Shown here: in pieces, positions 7,522 to 16,949 of the stretch
Numbering within the stretch: position 1 is the first letter of the stretch
How the letters are laid out: each line of letters opens with the position of its first letter
Source of the DNA: Clostridia bacterium
Lineage (GTDB): Bacteria; Bacillota; DSM-521; Neomoorellales; Neomoorellaceae
Reading direction: 5' to 3'
NCBI GenBank assembly: GCA_012727745.1
Contig: JAAYGJ010000266.1
Coordinates: forward strand, 1 to 44,048
DNA length: 44,048 nt
The notes under the pieces: model-generated
Seen by the model: only the letters and a program-made list of their open reading frames with translations
What the model was told of the DNA's origin: nothing
The model's database searches: none
Translations under genes and position numbers: made by a program

Positions 7522-8712
7522 TTATAATCCGGCGGCTGCCCGTAAAGCTGCCACCTTGTCCAGACGCTCCCAGGGAAGGTCCAGATCAAGACGGCCAAAA
7601 TGACCATAGGCTGCTACCTGCTTATAAATTGGTCGCCGTAATTCCAGGTCATGGATAATCGCTCCGGGACGCAAATCGAACTCTTTCTCAACTATTGCAG
7701 CCAAACTGGCGTCGCTGAGCTTGCCGCTGCCAAAAGTATCAACCATTATGGACACAGGCTTGGCCACTCCAATGGCATAAGCCAGCTGGACCTCGCAACG
7801 GTCAGCCAGACCGGCGGCAACTATATTTTTGGCCACATAGCGGGCCGCATAGGATGCGGAACGGTCAACTTTGGTGGGATCTTTCCCCGAGAAAGCACCG
7901 CCACCATGGCGGGCCATACCGCCGTAGGTATCGACAATAATCTTGCGCCCAGTTAAACCTGTATCTCCCTGGGGGCCACCAACGGCAAAACGTCCGGTTG
8001 GATTAATGTAGTATTTAGTGCGTTCATCGATCATTGACACCGGTAATACCGGCTTGATCACAGTTTCGAGAATATCATGACGCAGGGTGTCCATGTCAAT
8101 ATCGGGCCGGTGTTGAGTAGATATAACTACCGTGTCGATCCTCACTGGGCGGTCATCTTCGTACTCCACCGTCACCTGGGATTTTCCATCGGGTCGCAGG
8201 TAAGTTAACATCTTCTTTTTGCGGACCTCAGCCAGACGGCGTGTCAGCGCGTGGGCCAGAGAAATTGGCATCGGCATTAGCTCCGGGGTTTCTCGCGTGG
8301 CATAACCAAACATCATGCCCTGGTCGCCAGCGCCAAGGGTATCCGCCTCATCCTGTCCTTTTCCCTGTTTGTACTCCCAGGCTTCATTTACACCCATAGC
8401 AATATCCGGCGATTGTTCGTCTATAGTGGTAATGACTGCACAGGTATCACAATCAAAACCATATTTAGCCCTGGTATAGCCAATCTCCCTAACTGTTTCC
8501 CGGGCAATCCGAGGTATATCTACATAGCATTCGGTAGTAATTTCTCCGGCAATCAGAATCAGGCCAGTACTTACCAGGCATTCACAGGCAACCCGGGCCA
8601 AAGGGTCTTTTTCGATAATAGCATCCAAAACCGCATCTGAAATTCGGTCGGCAATTTTATCTGGATGTCCTTCGGTAACAGATTCTGATGTAAATAATCT
8701 ACGATTTTTCAT
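7522..8712 (-). CDS. metK: S-adenosylmethionine synthetase
   Basis: MetK makes S-adenosylmethionine from methionine and ATP in the cytoplasm. The 396-residue length is standard. Motifs visible are SVTEGHPDKIAD (residues 11-22, ATP site), GAGDQGMMFGYA near residue 127, and GGGAFSGKDPTKVDRSASY near residue 270. The ATG at 8712 overlaps the coaBC stop (ATGA) and has GGAGGAG upstream, so the two genes are coupled. No SAM riboswitch precedes it, because the upstream bases are coaBC coding sequence. The product could supply the orphan methyltransferase encoded at 23823-24674. Confidence 0.97.
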   Translation of the reverse strand: MKNRRLFTSESVTEGHPDKIADRISDAVLDAIIEKDPLARVACECLVSTGLILIAGEITTECYVDIPRIARETVREIGYTRAKYGFDCDTCAVITTIDEQSPDIAMGVNEAWEYKQGKGQDEADTLGAGDQGMMFGYATRETPELMPMPISLAHALTRRLAEVRKKKMLTYLRPDGKSQVTVEYEDDRPVRIDTVVISTQHRPDIDMDTLRHDILETVIKPVLPVSMIDERTKYYINPTGRFAVGGPQGDTGLTGRKIIVDTYGGMARHGGGAFSGKDPTKVDRSASYAARYVAKNIVAAGLADRCEVQLAYAIGVAKPVSIMVDTFGSGKLSDASLAAIVEKEFDLRPGAIIHDLELRRPIYKQVAAYGHFGRLDLDLPWERLDKVAALRAAAGL

Positions 8713-9938
8713 ATAGCTCCTCCCATCTGGCCCGTTTTCCGCCAGCCAGGCAGAATTCTGATTGCGTCCAGGATACAGTGGGCCACTTCTATTTTGGTCA
8801 GGCGGGGCAGTTCCTTGATACTGCCGTCGGGATAAATAAGGGTTACAACATTACTATCACTGCCAAACCCGGCTCCGGGCCGGGTAACATCATTGGCTAC
8901 AATTAAGTCTAATTTTTTTGCCTTAAGCTTTTGTCTGGCATTCGTCAGTAAGTTTTCCGTTTCTGCCGCAAAACCGACCAGTAACTGCTTATCTTTTTGC
9001 CGGCCCAGAATGGCCAGAATGTCTTCCGTAAGCTCCAATTCAACAACTGGCTCTATCTGGCCATTTTTTTTGAGCTTTTGGGGTGCTACAGCCCGGGGCC
9101 GAAAATCGGCTACCGCTGCTGCTTTTACTACTAAATCGGCATCGCTAAAACGTTCTTGCAGGGCAGCCAGCATTTCTGCTGCTGTTTGTACCGGGACTAA
9201 TTCTACCTCCGGAGGCGGCTGCAGTTGACTGGCACTGATTAGCGTCACCTTAGCGCCCCGTTCCCAGGCGGCCTGCGCCAGGGCATAACCCATTTTCCCG
9301 CTACTATAGTTACCCAGATAACGCACCGGATCCAGAGGCTCCCGGGTACCGCCGGCAGTCACCAGCACTATCCGTCCCTGGTAATCCTGGGGTGACAGGG
9401 CACGCCGGCAGGCAGCAACGATTACTTCCAGGCTGGCCAGTCGGCCCTTGCCACTGGTACCGCAGGCCAGTTCCCCTTCAGCCGGTTCGACAATAATCCA
9501 GCCCCGCTGTTTCAAAGTAGCCAGGTTGGCCTGGACTGAGTCTTTATTGTACATATTTACATTCATGGCCGGCGCCACCAAGGTAGGGCAGGTTACCGCC
9601 AGGGCGGTAGCACTTAGCAGATCATCGGCAAAGCCATGGGCCAACCTGGCCAAGGTATTGGCGGTGGCAGGGGCTACCAGAAAAAGATCAGCTCTAGCTG
9701 CCAGGTCTATATGCGTCAGCGGTGATTCGTTCTCATTGCCAAATAAGGTCGTTAAGGTGGGCCGTCCGGTCAGGGTAGCAAAGGTCAGGGGGGTAATAAA
9801 CTCCCGGGCCGCTGCCGTCATAACCACCTGCACAGTGGCCCCTTCCTGCTGCAGCAGACGACAAAGTTCAGCCGCTTTGTAAGCGGCTATTCCTCCACTA
9901 ACCCCCAGAACAATTGTCTTGCCCTTCAAGCTCCTCAT
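8709..9938 (-). CDS. coaBC: Bifunctional phosphopantothenoylcysteine decarboxylase/synthetase CoaBC
   Basis: CoaBC performs two steps of coenzyme A synthesis: coupling cysteine to 4'-phosphopantothenate (CoaB, C-terminal) and decarboxylating the product (CoaC, N-terminal, FMN enzyme). CoaC motifs are VSGGIAAYKAAEL, the catalytic-histidine region LTHIDLA, PAMNVNMY and the flap cysteine in ELACGTSGKGRL. CoaB begins at VTAGGTREPLDPVRYLGN, and KLKK near the end of the domain binds substrate. A longer frame starts at 9956, but ATG 9938 overlaps the rpoZ stop (ATGA) and gives the family-typical N-terminus (409 residues). It is the middle gene of rpoZ-coaBC-metK. Confidence 0.95.
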   Translation of the reverse strand: MRSLKGKTIVLGVSGGIAAYKAAELCRLLQQEGATVQVVMTAAAREFITPLTFATLTGRPTLTTLFGNENESPLTHIDLAARADLFLVAPATANTLARLAHGFADDLLSATALAVTCPTLVAPAMNVNMYNKDSVQANLATLKQRGWIIVEPAEGELACGTSGKGRLASLEVIVAACRRALSPQDYQGRIVLVTAGGTREPLDPVRYLGNYSSGKMGYALAQAAWERGAKVTLISASQLQPPPEVELVPVQTAAEMLAALQERFSDADLVVKAAAVADFRPRAVAPQKLKKNGQIEPVVELELTEDILAILGRQKDKQLLVGFAAETENLLTNARQKLKAKKLDLIVANDVTRPGAGFGSDSNVVTLIYPDGSIKELPRLTKIEVAHCILDAIRILPGWRKTGQMGGAI

Positions 9939-10138
9939 GCCTTCTTCTTGCCCCATTCATATTTAACCTTGCCTTCAGCTATCTCCTGTAAAGCTACAGT
10001 CACCGGTTTGGTTCCTTTGGGATGCTGATCGGCAAAGTCGCTCTCTGTCAACATCCGTGCCCGGCGGGCAGCCAGGACTGCCAGGGCGTACTTGCTGCCT
10101 ACAATCTTTTCCAGCTGGTCCAAAGAAGGTTGCTTCAA
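9935..10138 (-). CDS. rpoZ: DNA-directed RNA polymerase omega subunit
   Basis: The 67-residue protein carries the omega pattern: the N-terminal LDQLEKIVGSKYALAVLAARRAR and the conserved KPVTVALQEIAEGKVKY. Omega assists beta-prime folding and polymerase assembly. The start is TTG at 10138, preceded by GGGGTGATG. It overlaps coaBC and sits in the usual remA-(gmk)-rpoZ-coaBC position, but gmk is absent; a 195-base gap with a terminator-like hairpin takes its place. Confidence 0.93.
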   Translation of the reverse strand: MKQPSLDQLEKIVGSKYALAVLAARRARMLTESDFADQHPKGTKPVTVALQEIAEGKVKYEWGKKKA

Positions 10139-10228
10139 GGATCATCACCCCGTTATGATTTGAAATCCATTAGATGGTATGCAGTAACAACTGGCTGTAG
10201 CGTTATTGTTTTACTTATATCTTTACTA

Positions 10229-10277
10229 TAAAAGATAAAACACCCGTGGGAAAAAGCAGATATACTTCTCCCCGGGT
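10229..10277 (-). terminator. Terminator-like hairpin between remA and rpoZ
   Basis: On the - strand ACCCGGGGA (10269-10277) pairs with TCCCACGGGT (10242-10251) with one bulged A around a loop of about 17 bases, then GTTTTATCTTTTATAG follows. It lies 57 bases after the remA stop and about 90 bases before the rpoZ start, so yicC-remA and rpoZ-coaBC-metK are likely separate or attenuated units. The adjacent ATCTTT...AAAGAT repeat (10219-10236) may be an operator or part of the T-rich tail. Confidence 0.55.
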
Positions 10278-10333
10278 ATTAATACTCCTGGGGTCATTTA
10301 TTGGCTATATTTATTAACCACACTATTCCGCTC

Positions 10334-10612
10334 TTAATCCCCGCTATCTTCCCCGGGGGCGTTAACAACTTCACGGGAAGTCAGACGATGGGCTACCGTC
10401 TCCGGCTGCACTGCTGAAAGAATAATATGATCGCTGTCAGTAATAATAACCGCCCTGGTTCGGCGGCCATAGGTTGCATCAATCAGCATCCCCCGTTCCC
10501 TTGCTTCCTGGATAATTCTTTTAATGGGTGCCGATTCGGGGCTGACTATAGCCACAATCCGCCGGGCTGATACAATATTGCCAAAGCCAATATTAATTAG
10601 TTTAATGTCCAT
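10334..10612 (-). CDS. remA: Extracellular matrix regulatory protein RemA (DUF370)
   Basis: RemA is a small DNA-binding protein that in B. subtilis activates matrix and osmoprotection genes. The sequence MDIKLINIGFGNIVSARRIV at the start and RERGMLIDATYGRRTRAVII near residue 38 are the family core. It has 92 residues, slightly longer than usual because of a short acidic tail (NAPGEDSGD). AAGGAGGGG precedes the ATG. It follows yicC by 15 bases, the order found across Firmicutes. Confidence 0.93.
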   Translation of the reverse strand: MDIKLINIGFGNIVSARRIVAIVSPESAPIKRIIQEARERGMLIDATYGRRTRAVIITDSDHIILSAVQPETVAHRLTSREVVNAPGEDSGD

Positions 10613-10627
10613 AATTCCCCTCCTTAG

Positions 10628-11506
10628 CTATTCCACATTCTGCACCTGTTCACGCATCTTTTCCAGCTCGCATTTAACCTCTACTACTAGATGGCTGATA
10701 TATTCGTTAGCGGCCTTGGCGCCAATAGTATTTATTTCCCGCCACATTTCCTGTAATATAAAATCCAAACGACGTCCAACTGCTCCACCTGCCGTCATAA
10801 CGCCACTTATTTGCTGCAGGTGACTCTTCAGGCGTACGATTTCTTCTGTAATATCAGCCCGTTCTGCGATCATCGCTACTTCCATTTCCAACCGTCCTGG
10901 GTCAAGGGGAACCCCTTCAAGCAGCTCTCCAATTCTTTCCTTTAATTTCAGAGCATAAGTGCGTGGTACGTCCGCTGCCTGCTGCTGGATAACCTCCACC
11001 TGGCTAGAAATTAAACGCACCCGCTTTTCCAGGTCGGCCTGCAGGCGCTGCCCTTCCTGTTGCCGCATAGCCAACAAGCCGGCGAGGGCTTTATCCAGGG
11101 CGGCAGCCATCACTGGCCACAAAGTTTCCTCATCCCATTCCGGCTCATTAGCTTTTAATACCTCAGGCAAAGCCAACAACTTGTCAGCGGTAATATCCAC
11201 CGGGATACCCATATTATGTGCCAGTTCCTTCAAAGCATTATAATACGTCATCGCCAGGTCGGTGTCAACGGTTAGCGGCTGTTTTTCTAGTTTTTCGTCG
11301 CTAATACTTATTATTGCTTCAACACGGCCCCTGTTAAGGTTTCCTTTAATCTGCTGACGAACCTTTTCCTCCAAAGCCAGGTAATACCTGGGCAGGCGCA
11401 CCACCACATCCAGATAGCGCTGATTAACTGCTTTTAATTCCACAGTGACCAACCAGCCGCAGCCGCTGGCTTCACCCCGACCATAACCAGTCATACTTTT
11501 AAGCAT
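10628..11506 (-). CDS. yicC: YicC/YloC family endoribonuclease
   Basis: The 292-residue protein begins MLKSMTGYGRGEA and ends with the conserved C-terminal domain (GRRLDFILQEMWREINTIGAKA). Members of this family are endoribonucleases implicated in small-RNA and mRNA turnover; B. subtilis YloC is the Firmicute relative. It is the first gene of the yicC-remA unit. GAAAGGG seven bases before the ATG supports the start. Confidence 0.93.
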   Translation of the reverse strand: MLKSMTGYGRGEASGCGWLVTVELKAVNQRYLDVVVRLPRYYLALEEKVRQQIKGNLNRGRVEAIISISDEKLEKQPLTVDTDLAMTYYNALKELAHNMGIPVDITADKLLALPEVLKANEPEWDEETLWPVMAAALDKALAGLLAMRQQEGQRLQADLEKRVRLISSQVEVIQQQAADVPRTYALKLKERIGELLEGVPLDPGRLEMEVAMIAERADITEEIVRLKSHLQQISGVMTAGGAVGRRLDFILQEMWREINTIGAKAANEYISHLVVEVKCELEKMREQVQNVE

Positions 11507-11636
11507 AAGATACCCTTTCTAAACGAGACAAGAGAATGTTTATAGTACGTACGTTTTACCTCTACGGGGCATCGCCCCGAAGTCAACCTGCCCACCTCCA
11601 CCTGGAGCAAGTTGTTTCGTATTATTTTCGAAGGAG

Positions 11637-11663
11637 GAGGGACGCTTTATAACTGCGTCCCTC
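11637..11663 (-). terminator. Perfect hairpin just after dapL
   Basis: GAGGGACGC (11637-11645) and GCGTCCCTC (11655-11663) form a perfect nine-base-pair stem with a nine-base loop, starting six bases after the dapL stop. The following - strand bases (CTCCTTCG) are not T-rich, so it may act as a 3' end stabiliser or a weak terminator. A second small hairpin, CGGGGC/GCCCCG, lies at 11565-11579. The 11507-11668 gap holds nothing else I can name. Confidence 0.45.
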
Positions 11664-11668
11664 TTAAG

Positions 11669-12841
11669 CTAAAATTCTACTTTCCCCAGATTCTGCCGCA
11701 GGCGCTCAATAGCTTCCCGGATACGCTCTTTACTGATGGTCAAGGCAATACGAAAATACCCTTCACCATAATTTCCGTAACCATTGCCCGGGGTAATAAT
11801 TACCCCGGCTTTATCCAGCACCATCTCGGCAAATTCAGCAGAAGTAAAACCTTTCGGTACCGGTGCCCAGACATAAAAGCTGGCTTTAGGTTTCTCCAGC
11901 TGCCATCCCATAGAATTGAAACCTTCTACAACAATATCACGCCGTTCCTGGTAGACCCTGCGCACTTCTTCCAGACACTGCTGCGGGCCTGTCAGAGCGG
12001 CTATACCCGCATACTGGACTGCCTGGAAGACCCCGGAATCAATATTTGATTTAATCCGCCCCAGAGCCTCAATTACATCGGCCCGGCCACAGGCCCAACC
12101 CAGCCGCCAACCAGTCATATTATAGGGTTTGGACACCGAATTGAATTCAATGCCTACCTCTTTGGCTCCAGGAGTTTGCAGAAAAGATTCTGCCTTGTAG
12201 CCATCATAGGTAATTTCACTATAGGCAGCATCATGGCAAACAATCAAATCATAGCTCTTGGCAAACTCAACTACCTCCTGGAAAAATTCTCTTCCGGCCA
12301 CAGCTCCGGTAGGATTATTAGGGTAATTGATAAACATCAGCTTGGCCCGGCGGGCAACTTCTGCGGGGATATCTGCCAGATTCGGTAAAAAGCCGTTGAC
12401 CTTGGTAAGAGGCATAAAATAAGATTCGCCGCCGGCCAGTAGGGTACCTATATTGTAAACCGGATAACCTGGGTCAGGGACCAGGTTTATATCGCCAGGA
12501 TCAACATAACAGAAAGATATATGCGCTATGCCCTCTTTGGAACCAATCAGGGTAACGATTTCCCGGCGAGGATCCAGTTCAACTCCGTACAGATTACGGT
12601 ACCAGTCAGCTACCGCCTGCCGGAAGGCCAGCATGCCCACTGAAGTGGGGTACTGGTGGTTTTCCGGATTGCGAGCCTCTTCTACCAGTTTTTCGATAAC
12701 ATGGTCCGGTGTAGGCATATCGGGATCGCCGATACCCAGGCTGATAATATCAACTCCCTGTTCTCGGGCTGCTTCGATTTTCTTTTCAATACGGGCAAAC
12801 AAATACGGTGGTAATTCGCGTATACGTCTGGCTTCTTGCAT
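11669..12841 (-). CDS. dapL: LL-diaminopimelate aminotransferase
   Basis: DapL converts tetrahydrodipicolinate directly to LL-diaminopimelate using glutamate, bypassing the acyl-blocked routes. It is a class I/II PLP aminotransferase; the PLP-lysine motif is NSVSKPYNMTGWRLGW, with NYPNNPTGA and HDAAYSEITYDG upstream. SNIDSGVFQAVQYAGIAAL is characteristic of DapL. The frame can be extended to 12904, but AAAGGAGG lies eight bases before ATG 12841, and the protein from there (390 residues) has the family start. Its neighbour dapF performs the next step, so the pair forms the end of meso-diaminopimelate synthesis for peptidoglycan and lysine. Confidence 0.93.
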   Translation of the reverse strand: MQEARRIRELPPYLFARIEKKIEAAREQGVDIISLGIGDPDMPTPDHVIEKLVEEARNPENHQYPTSVGMLAFRQAVADWYRNLYGVELDPRREIVTLIGSKEGIAHISFCYVDPGDINLVPDPGYPVYNIGTLLAGGESYFMPLTKVNGFLPNLADIPAEVARRAKLMFINYPNNPTGAVAGREFFQEVVEFAKSYDLIVCHDAAYSEITYDGYKAESFLQTPGAKEVGIEFNSVSKPYNMTGWRLGWACGRADVIEALGRIKSNIDSGVFQAVQYAGIAALTGPQQCLEEVRRVYQERRDIVVEGFNSMGWQLEKPKASFYVWAPVPKGFTSAEFAEMVLDKAGVIITPGNGYGNYGEGYFRIALTISKERIREAIERLRQNLGKVEF

Positions 12842-12965
12842 TATGTACGCCTCCTTTGATAATAAAATCCTACCCTGGCCGCCAAGCTTATTGTTTTTAT
12901 TCACACGGTGCGCTCGGCGCCGGGCAAGCCCTTTAGGTAAAAAACCAAGTTAAATTTATGGCCTA

Positions 12966-13802
12966 TCAAGCTTCCTCCAGCGGGAATTCACCCCGGAAAA
13001 CTTCCTCAGCCGGGCCTGTCATATAAACATGGTCGTCATCCGGCGACCATTCGATCTGCAGGTCGCCGGCAGCCAGGTGCACTGTTACCCGGCGCTCGCT
13101 ACGGCCGGTTAAAGCTGCGGCTACTGTAGCAGCACAGGCACCGGTCCCGCAGGCCATCGTCTCGCCGGCGCCCCGCTCCCAGACCCGCATTTTCAGTTCA
13201 GTAGGGTTAAGAACCTCAATAAATTCTACATTGGTGCGCTGGGGAAACAGGGGGTGATGTTCCACAGTCGGCCCAACCGTAGCTACCGGCGCCTGTTCCA
13301 CATCATTGACAAAAAAAACGCAGTGGGGGTTGCCCATAGAAACACAGGTCCCCTGCCAGCTTGTCCCCTCTATGGTTATCGTTTCGTTTATAACCGGTGA
13401 ACCTTCGCCCAGCATAGGTATCTCAGAACGTTCTAAGCGCGGTTTGCCCATATCCACCTGTACAGCCGCTACTTTATCCCCTTCTAATATTAGCAAAGGT
13501 TTAATTATCCCTGCCAGGGTTTCCACGGTAAATTCTGTTTTCTGTACCATTCCTGCTTCAAAAACATAACTGGCAAAACAGCGAATACCATTACCGCACA
13601 TTTCCGGCTCGCTGCCGTCGGGGTTGAAAATCCGCATACGTAAATCAGCCTGTTCCGAAGGTAGAATCACAATCAAGCCATCAGCACCAACCCCAAACCT
13701 GCGGTGACAGATCCGGCGGGCCAGGCTGGCATAATCCTCAATCCTCGGCGCCTCAATCAGCACAAAATCATTTCCCAGTCCATGCATCTTAACAAACTTC
13801 AA
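12966..13802 (-). CDS. dapF: Diaminopimelate epimerase
   Basis: DapF epimerises LL- to meso-diaminopimelate with two cysteine bases. Both are present: PEMCGNGIRCF near residue 75 and ETMACGTGACA near residue 215. The N-terminus MKFVKMHGLGNDF is obtained from TTG 13802, which is preceded by AAGGGTGAT; a GTG three codons upstream (13811) overlaps that ribosome binding site. The length is 278 residues. It sits 124 bases upstream of dapL in transcription order, next gene after the cation ATPase. Confidence 0.95.
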   Translation of the reverse strand: MKFVKMHGLGNDFVLIEAPRIEDYASLARRICHRRFGVGADGLIVILPSEQADLRMRIFNPDGSEPEMCGNGIRCFASYVFEAGMVQKTEFTVETLAGIIKPLLILEGDKVAAVQVDMGKPRLERSEIPMLGEGSPVINETITIEGTSWQGTCVSMGNPHCVFFVNDVEQAPVATVGPTVEHHPLFPQRTNVEFIEVLNPTELKMRVWERGAGETMACGTGACAATVAAALTGRSERRVTVHLAAGDLQIEWSPDDDHVYMTGPAEEVFRGEFPLEEA

Positions 13803-13872
13803 GCAGATCACCCTTGCTCAAAACATTTATGCTCTCATTTTAACATTTATGCCTAATTTTCGCCAGTTTTAT

Positions 13873-16692
13873 TTACTTTTGCCAGACCAAACGCCAGGCC
13901 GGCTCAAGCAGGTAATAATTAATTGCGTAATACATGGTGCGCCAACCTGCTGCCAGTAAAACCAGACCCCAGTGGAAATAATTTAAAGGAGCCGTCTTAA
14001 AGATCGCCTGAAAAACAGGCACATAAAGCACCATTAACTGCATAAGCAGAGAGCAGGCCACCGCCCCTACCAGGTAAGGGTTGGAAAAATAGCCTACTGC
14101 GAATGGGGAAAGCTCCTGAGAGCGACATTCAAAAACAGCAAAAAGCTGGGCCATCACCAGAGTGGTAAATGCTATTGTGCGGGCGGTAATGATGTCTCCT
14201 TCCCCCAGGTATAAGCCCACTACAAAGGCAGCCAGGGTAGCCAGGCCAATTTGCAAACCCAGGGTTAGCATCCCTTTGCCCATTCCCCGGGCAAAGACAC
14301 TTTCACCAGGTGGGTGGGGCGGCCGCTGCATTATTCCCGGTTCTTTGTTATCCATTCCTAGAGCTAGAGCGGGTAAACCGTCTGTAACCAGGTTAACCCA
14401 GAGGATTTGGATAGGCAGTAGCGGCAGTGGCAAGCCACTGAGCACAGCTAAAAACATGGTCAAAACTTCGCCGATATTACAGGAAAGTAAGTAACGAATA
14501 AATTTGCGGATATTATCATATATAGCCCGCCCTTCTTCAATAGCAGCTACAATAGAGGCAAAATTATCATCGGCTAGAACCATAGCCGCAGCTTCCCTGG
14601 TAACGTCGGTGCCGCTACGACCCATAGCGATACCAATATCCGCCTCTTTTACCGCCGGGGCGTCATTAACACCATCCCCGGTCATAGCAATCACATGGCC
14701 CTTTGCTTTCAAAGCCCTGACAATGCGCAACTTGTGCTGGGGAGTTGCCCGGGCATAAACATTTACCCGCGCAGCCGCTTTGACCAACTGGGCATCTGTC
14801 ATTTTTTCTAACTGGTTGCCGTTCATAATCTGACTTTCATGCTCTACCGGCAGGCCCAATTCCCGGGCGATTGCCCGCGCAGTTGCCTGATGGTCTCCGG
14901 TAATCATAATAACTTTGATCCCTGCCTGGCGACAAACCCGGATAGCTGCGGCAGCCTCTGGCCGGGGGGGATCGGATATCCCTATCAGTCCTACCAGGGT
15001 TAATTTATTTTCTATTGTCTCTTCCGTTATTGCCGTTCCTGCCTCCAGGTCACGGTAAGCCAGAGCCAGGACCCGTAAAGCCTGACCGGCCATGGCCTCA
15101 TTTTCCTTTACAAGCAAGCGGCGATAGTATTCGTCCAAGGGCACACTTTTATCACCAATAAGGATAGTATCGCACAGGTCAAAGATAACGTCCGGCGCCC
15201 CTTTGACATAAGCCCGCAAGCCCCGGCCCTGCCGGCAGACGACGCTCATACGTTTGCGCTCTGGATCGAAGGGAAGCTCGGCAACCCTGGCTGCTTTTTT
15301 TTCCAGCTCTTCGCGCCACAATCCCCCCTTGGCCGCTGCGACCAGCAAAGCACCTTCGGTGGGATCGCCGTTAATGTCCCAGTCATTATTACCGGCAGCT
15401 CCAAATACTCGAGCAAAAACATTATGTCTGCTTTTGCCGCTGATACTTACACCTTTTTGCCGGCCATTTCCCCGCCTGCCGCCGCGCAGCCAGCCCCCCA
15501 GAGCTATTCCCCTTTTCTGCAAGGCGGCATTGTTACACAGGGCGGCAATGGTTAGCAGCAGTTTGAGGTTGCCGCTAACTGCCACCCGTTTTTCTCCATG
15601 CCTGTATTCACCCTGGGGCCGGTAGCCAGTCCCGCTGACTGTTAAACGCTGCCCGCCAACCCATACCTGGCGCACGGTCATCTTGTTTTCCGTCAGGGTA
15701 CCGGTCTTATCAGAACAGATAACCGTAGCACAGCCCAAGGTTTCTACCGCAGGCAGCTTACGGATAATAGCATTACGCTTGGCCATTTTCTGTACACCCA
15801 GAGCCAAACATACAGTTACGATGGCCGGCAAACCCTCAGGGATAGCAGCCACAGCCAGGCTAACCCCGGCCAGGAACATGCTGTAAAGCGTTTCGCCCCG
15901 GCTAATACCAATTATTACTACCGCCGTGCATATAGCCAGACAGGCCAGTACCAACCAGCGCCCTAAATGGGCCAGGCGTTTTTGTAAAGGCGTCGTTTCC
16001 TCCGTTACTTCCTGGAGCATGCCGGCAATCTTGCCCATCTCCGTGGCCATCCCGGTAGCTACCGCTACCGCTACTCCCCGGCCCCTGGTAATCACCGTTC
16101 CCTGGTGGACCATATTGCGACGATCTCCCACAGTGACCGTTCCCACCAACCTCCCGGGAGTTTTGTTAACCGCCGTCGACTCACCTGTGAGAGCGGATTC
16201 TTCCGCCTGGAGCATGCTGCTGCTGAGCAACAGGGCATCAGCTGCCACCCGATCGCCGCTTTCTAGTAAAATAATGTCCCCGGGGACAACTTCCCGGGCC
16301 GCTATTCTTTGTACTACACCATCTCTTCTAACCCGGGCTTCCGGGGCTGCCATTGCCCGCAAAGCTTCCAGTGAACGCTCAGCCCGATATTCCTGAATAA
16401 AACCCAACAGGGCATTAATAGTCACAATGGCCAAAATGGTGACAGCATCAGCAATTTCACCCAGCAAAAATGATACGGCTGTAGCAGCCAGCAATACTGA
16501 TACCATGAAATCTTTGAACTGGGAGAAAAATAATTTGTAAGGCGGCTCCTTGGGCTTGGTTTGGAGCTGGTTGGGACCGGCTTTAGCCAGACGGCTGTAT
16601 GCTTCGTCCGAGGCCAGACCCCTCTCGGCATCAACTTGCATGATTTGCAAAACTTCTCTGTCGCTCAACTGGTACCAGGGTTGCAACTGCAT
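13873..16692 (-). CDS. Calcium-transporting P-type ATPase (type II)
   Basis: This is an ATP-driven cation pump in the membrane, 939 residues. The actuator motif LTGES is near residue 170, PEGLP near 285 in helix M4, and the phosphorylated aspartate is D328 in CSDKTGTLT. GDGVNDAPAVKEADIGIAMG is the hinge. Helix M5 CNIGEV and M6 WVNLVTDGLP retain the acidic and asparagine ligands of Ca2+ pumps. The M8 glutamate of SERCA appears to be a glutamine (MAQLF), as in plasma-membrane type pumps. The nucleotide domain carries an unusual Gly/Arg-rich insert at about residues 390-440, just before GDPTEGALL. Mn2+ or another divalent ion is possible, but Ca2+ is most likely. Confidence 0.92.
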   Translation of the reverse strand: MQLQPWYQLSDREVLQIMQVDAERGLASDEAYSRLAKAGPNQLQTKPKEPPYKLFFSQFKDFMVSVLLAATAVSFLLGEIADAVTILAIVTINALLGFIQEYRAERSLEALRAMAAPEARVRRDGVVQRIAAREVVPGDIILLESGDRVAADALLLSSSMLQAEESALTGESTAVNKTPGRLVGTVTVGDRRNMVHQGTVITRGRGVAVAVATGMATEMGKIAGMLQEVTEETTPLQKRLAHLGRWLVLACLAICTAVVIIGISRGETLYSMFLAGVSLAVAAIPEGLPAIVTVCLALGVQKMAKRNAIIRKLPAVETLGCATVICSDKTGTLTENKMTVRQVWVGGQRLTVSGTGYRPQGEYRHGEKRVAVSGNLKLLLTIAALCNNAALQKRGIALGGWLRGGRRGNGRQKGVSISGKSRHNVFARVFGAAGNNDWDINGDPTEGALLVAAAKGGLWREELEKKAARVAELPFDPERKRMSVVCRQGRGLRAYVKGAPDVIFDLCDTILIGDKSVPLDEYYRRLLVKENEAMAGQALRVLALAYRDLEAGTAITEETIENKLTLVGLIGISDPPRPEAAAAIRVCRQAGIKVIMITGDHQATARAIARELGLPVEHESQIMNGNQLEKMTDAQLVKAAARVNVYARATPQHKLRIVRALKAKGHVIAMTGDGVNDAPAVKEADIGIAMGRSGTDVTREAAAMVLADDNFASIVAAIEEGRAIYDNIRKFIRYLLSCNIGEVLTMFLAVLSGLPLPLLPIQILWVNLVTDGLPALALGMDNKEPGIMQRPPHPPGESVFARGMGKGMLTLGLQIGLATLAAFVVGLYLGEGDIITARTIAFTTLVMAQLFAVFECRSQELSPFAVGYFSNPYLVGAVACSLLMQLMVLYVPVFQAIFKTAPLNYFHWGLVLLAAGWRTMYYAINYYLLEPAWRLVWQK

Positions 16693-16949
16693 TCACTGTT
16701 TCCCCTCTTTCTTCCAGAATCACCATCAGTTTATGCCTGTACCTGGAAGAAAAGAACATCCGCACTGCGTAGTTTCCAGTTGCCGGCAGGCATGCTATAC
16801 TAAACCCGTAGTATTTCACCTCGTTTTTCTTTAAAATATGACTTCAAACCTTTCCCGTCTCTCTTTCCGCATAATTTAGAAAGGTGCTGCCCTGCCTGGA
16901 GCGCACCGCGATGAATGAAAACATTTCTTAAAATAAGGAGCAATATTTT

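Noticed and set aside
15926..16396. 156-aa frame antisense to the Ca2+ ATPase gene
   Set aside because: It is a shadow of a well-supported P-type ATPase.
16631..16819. 62-aa frame on the - strand across the start of the Ca2+ ATPase gene
   Set aside because: It overlaps the ATPase by 62 bases, its GTG lacks a proper ribosome site, and no family resemblance is seen.
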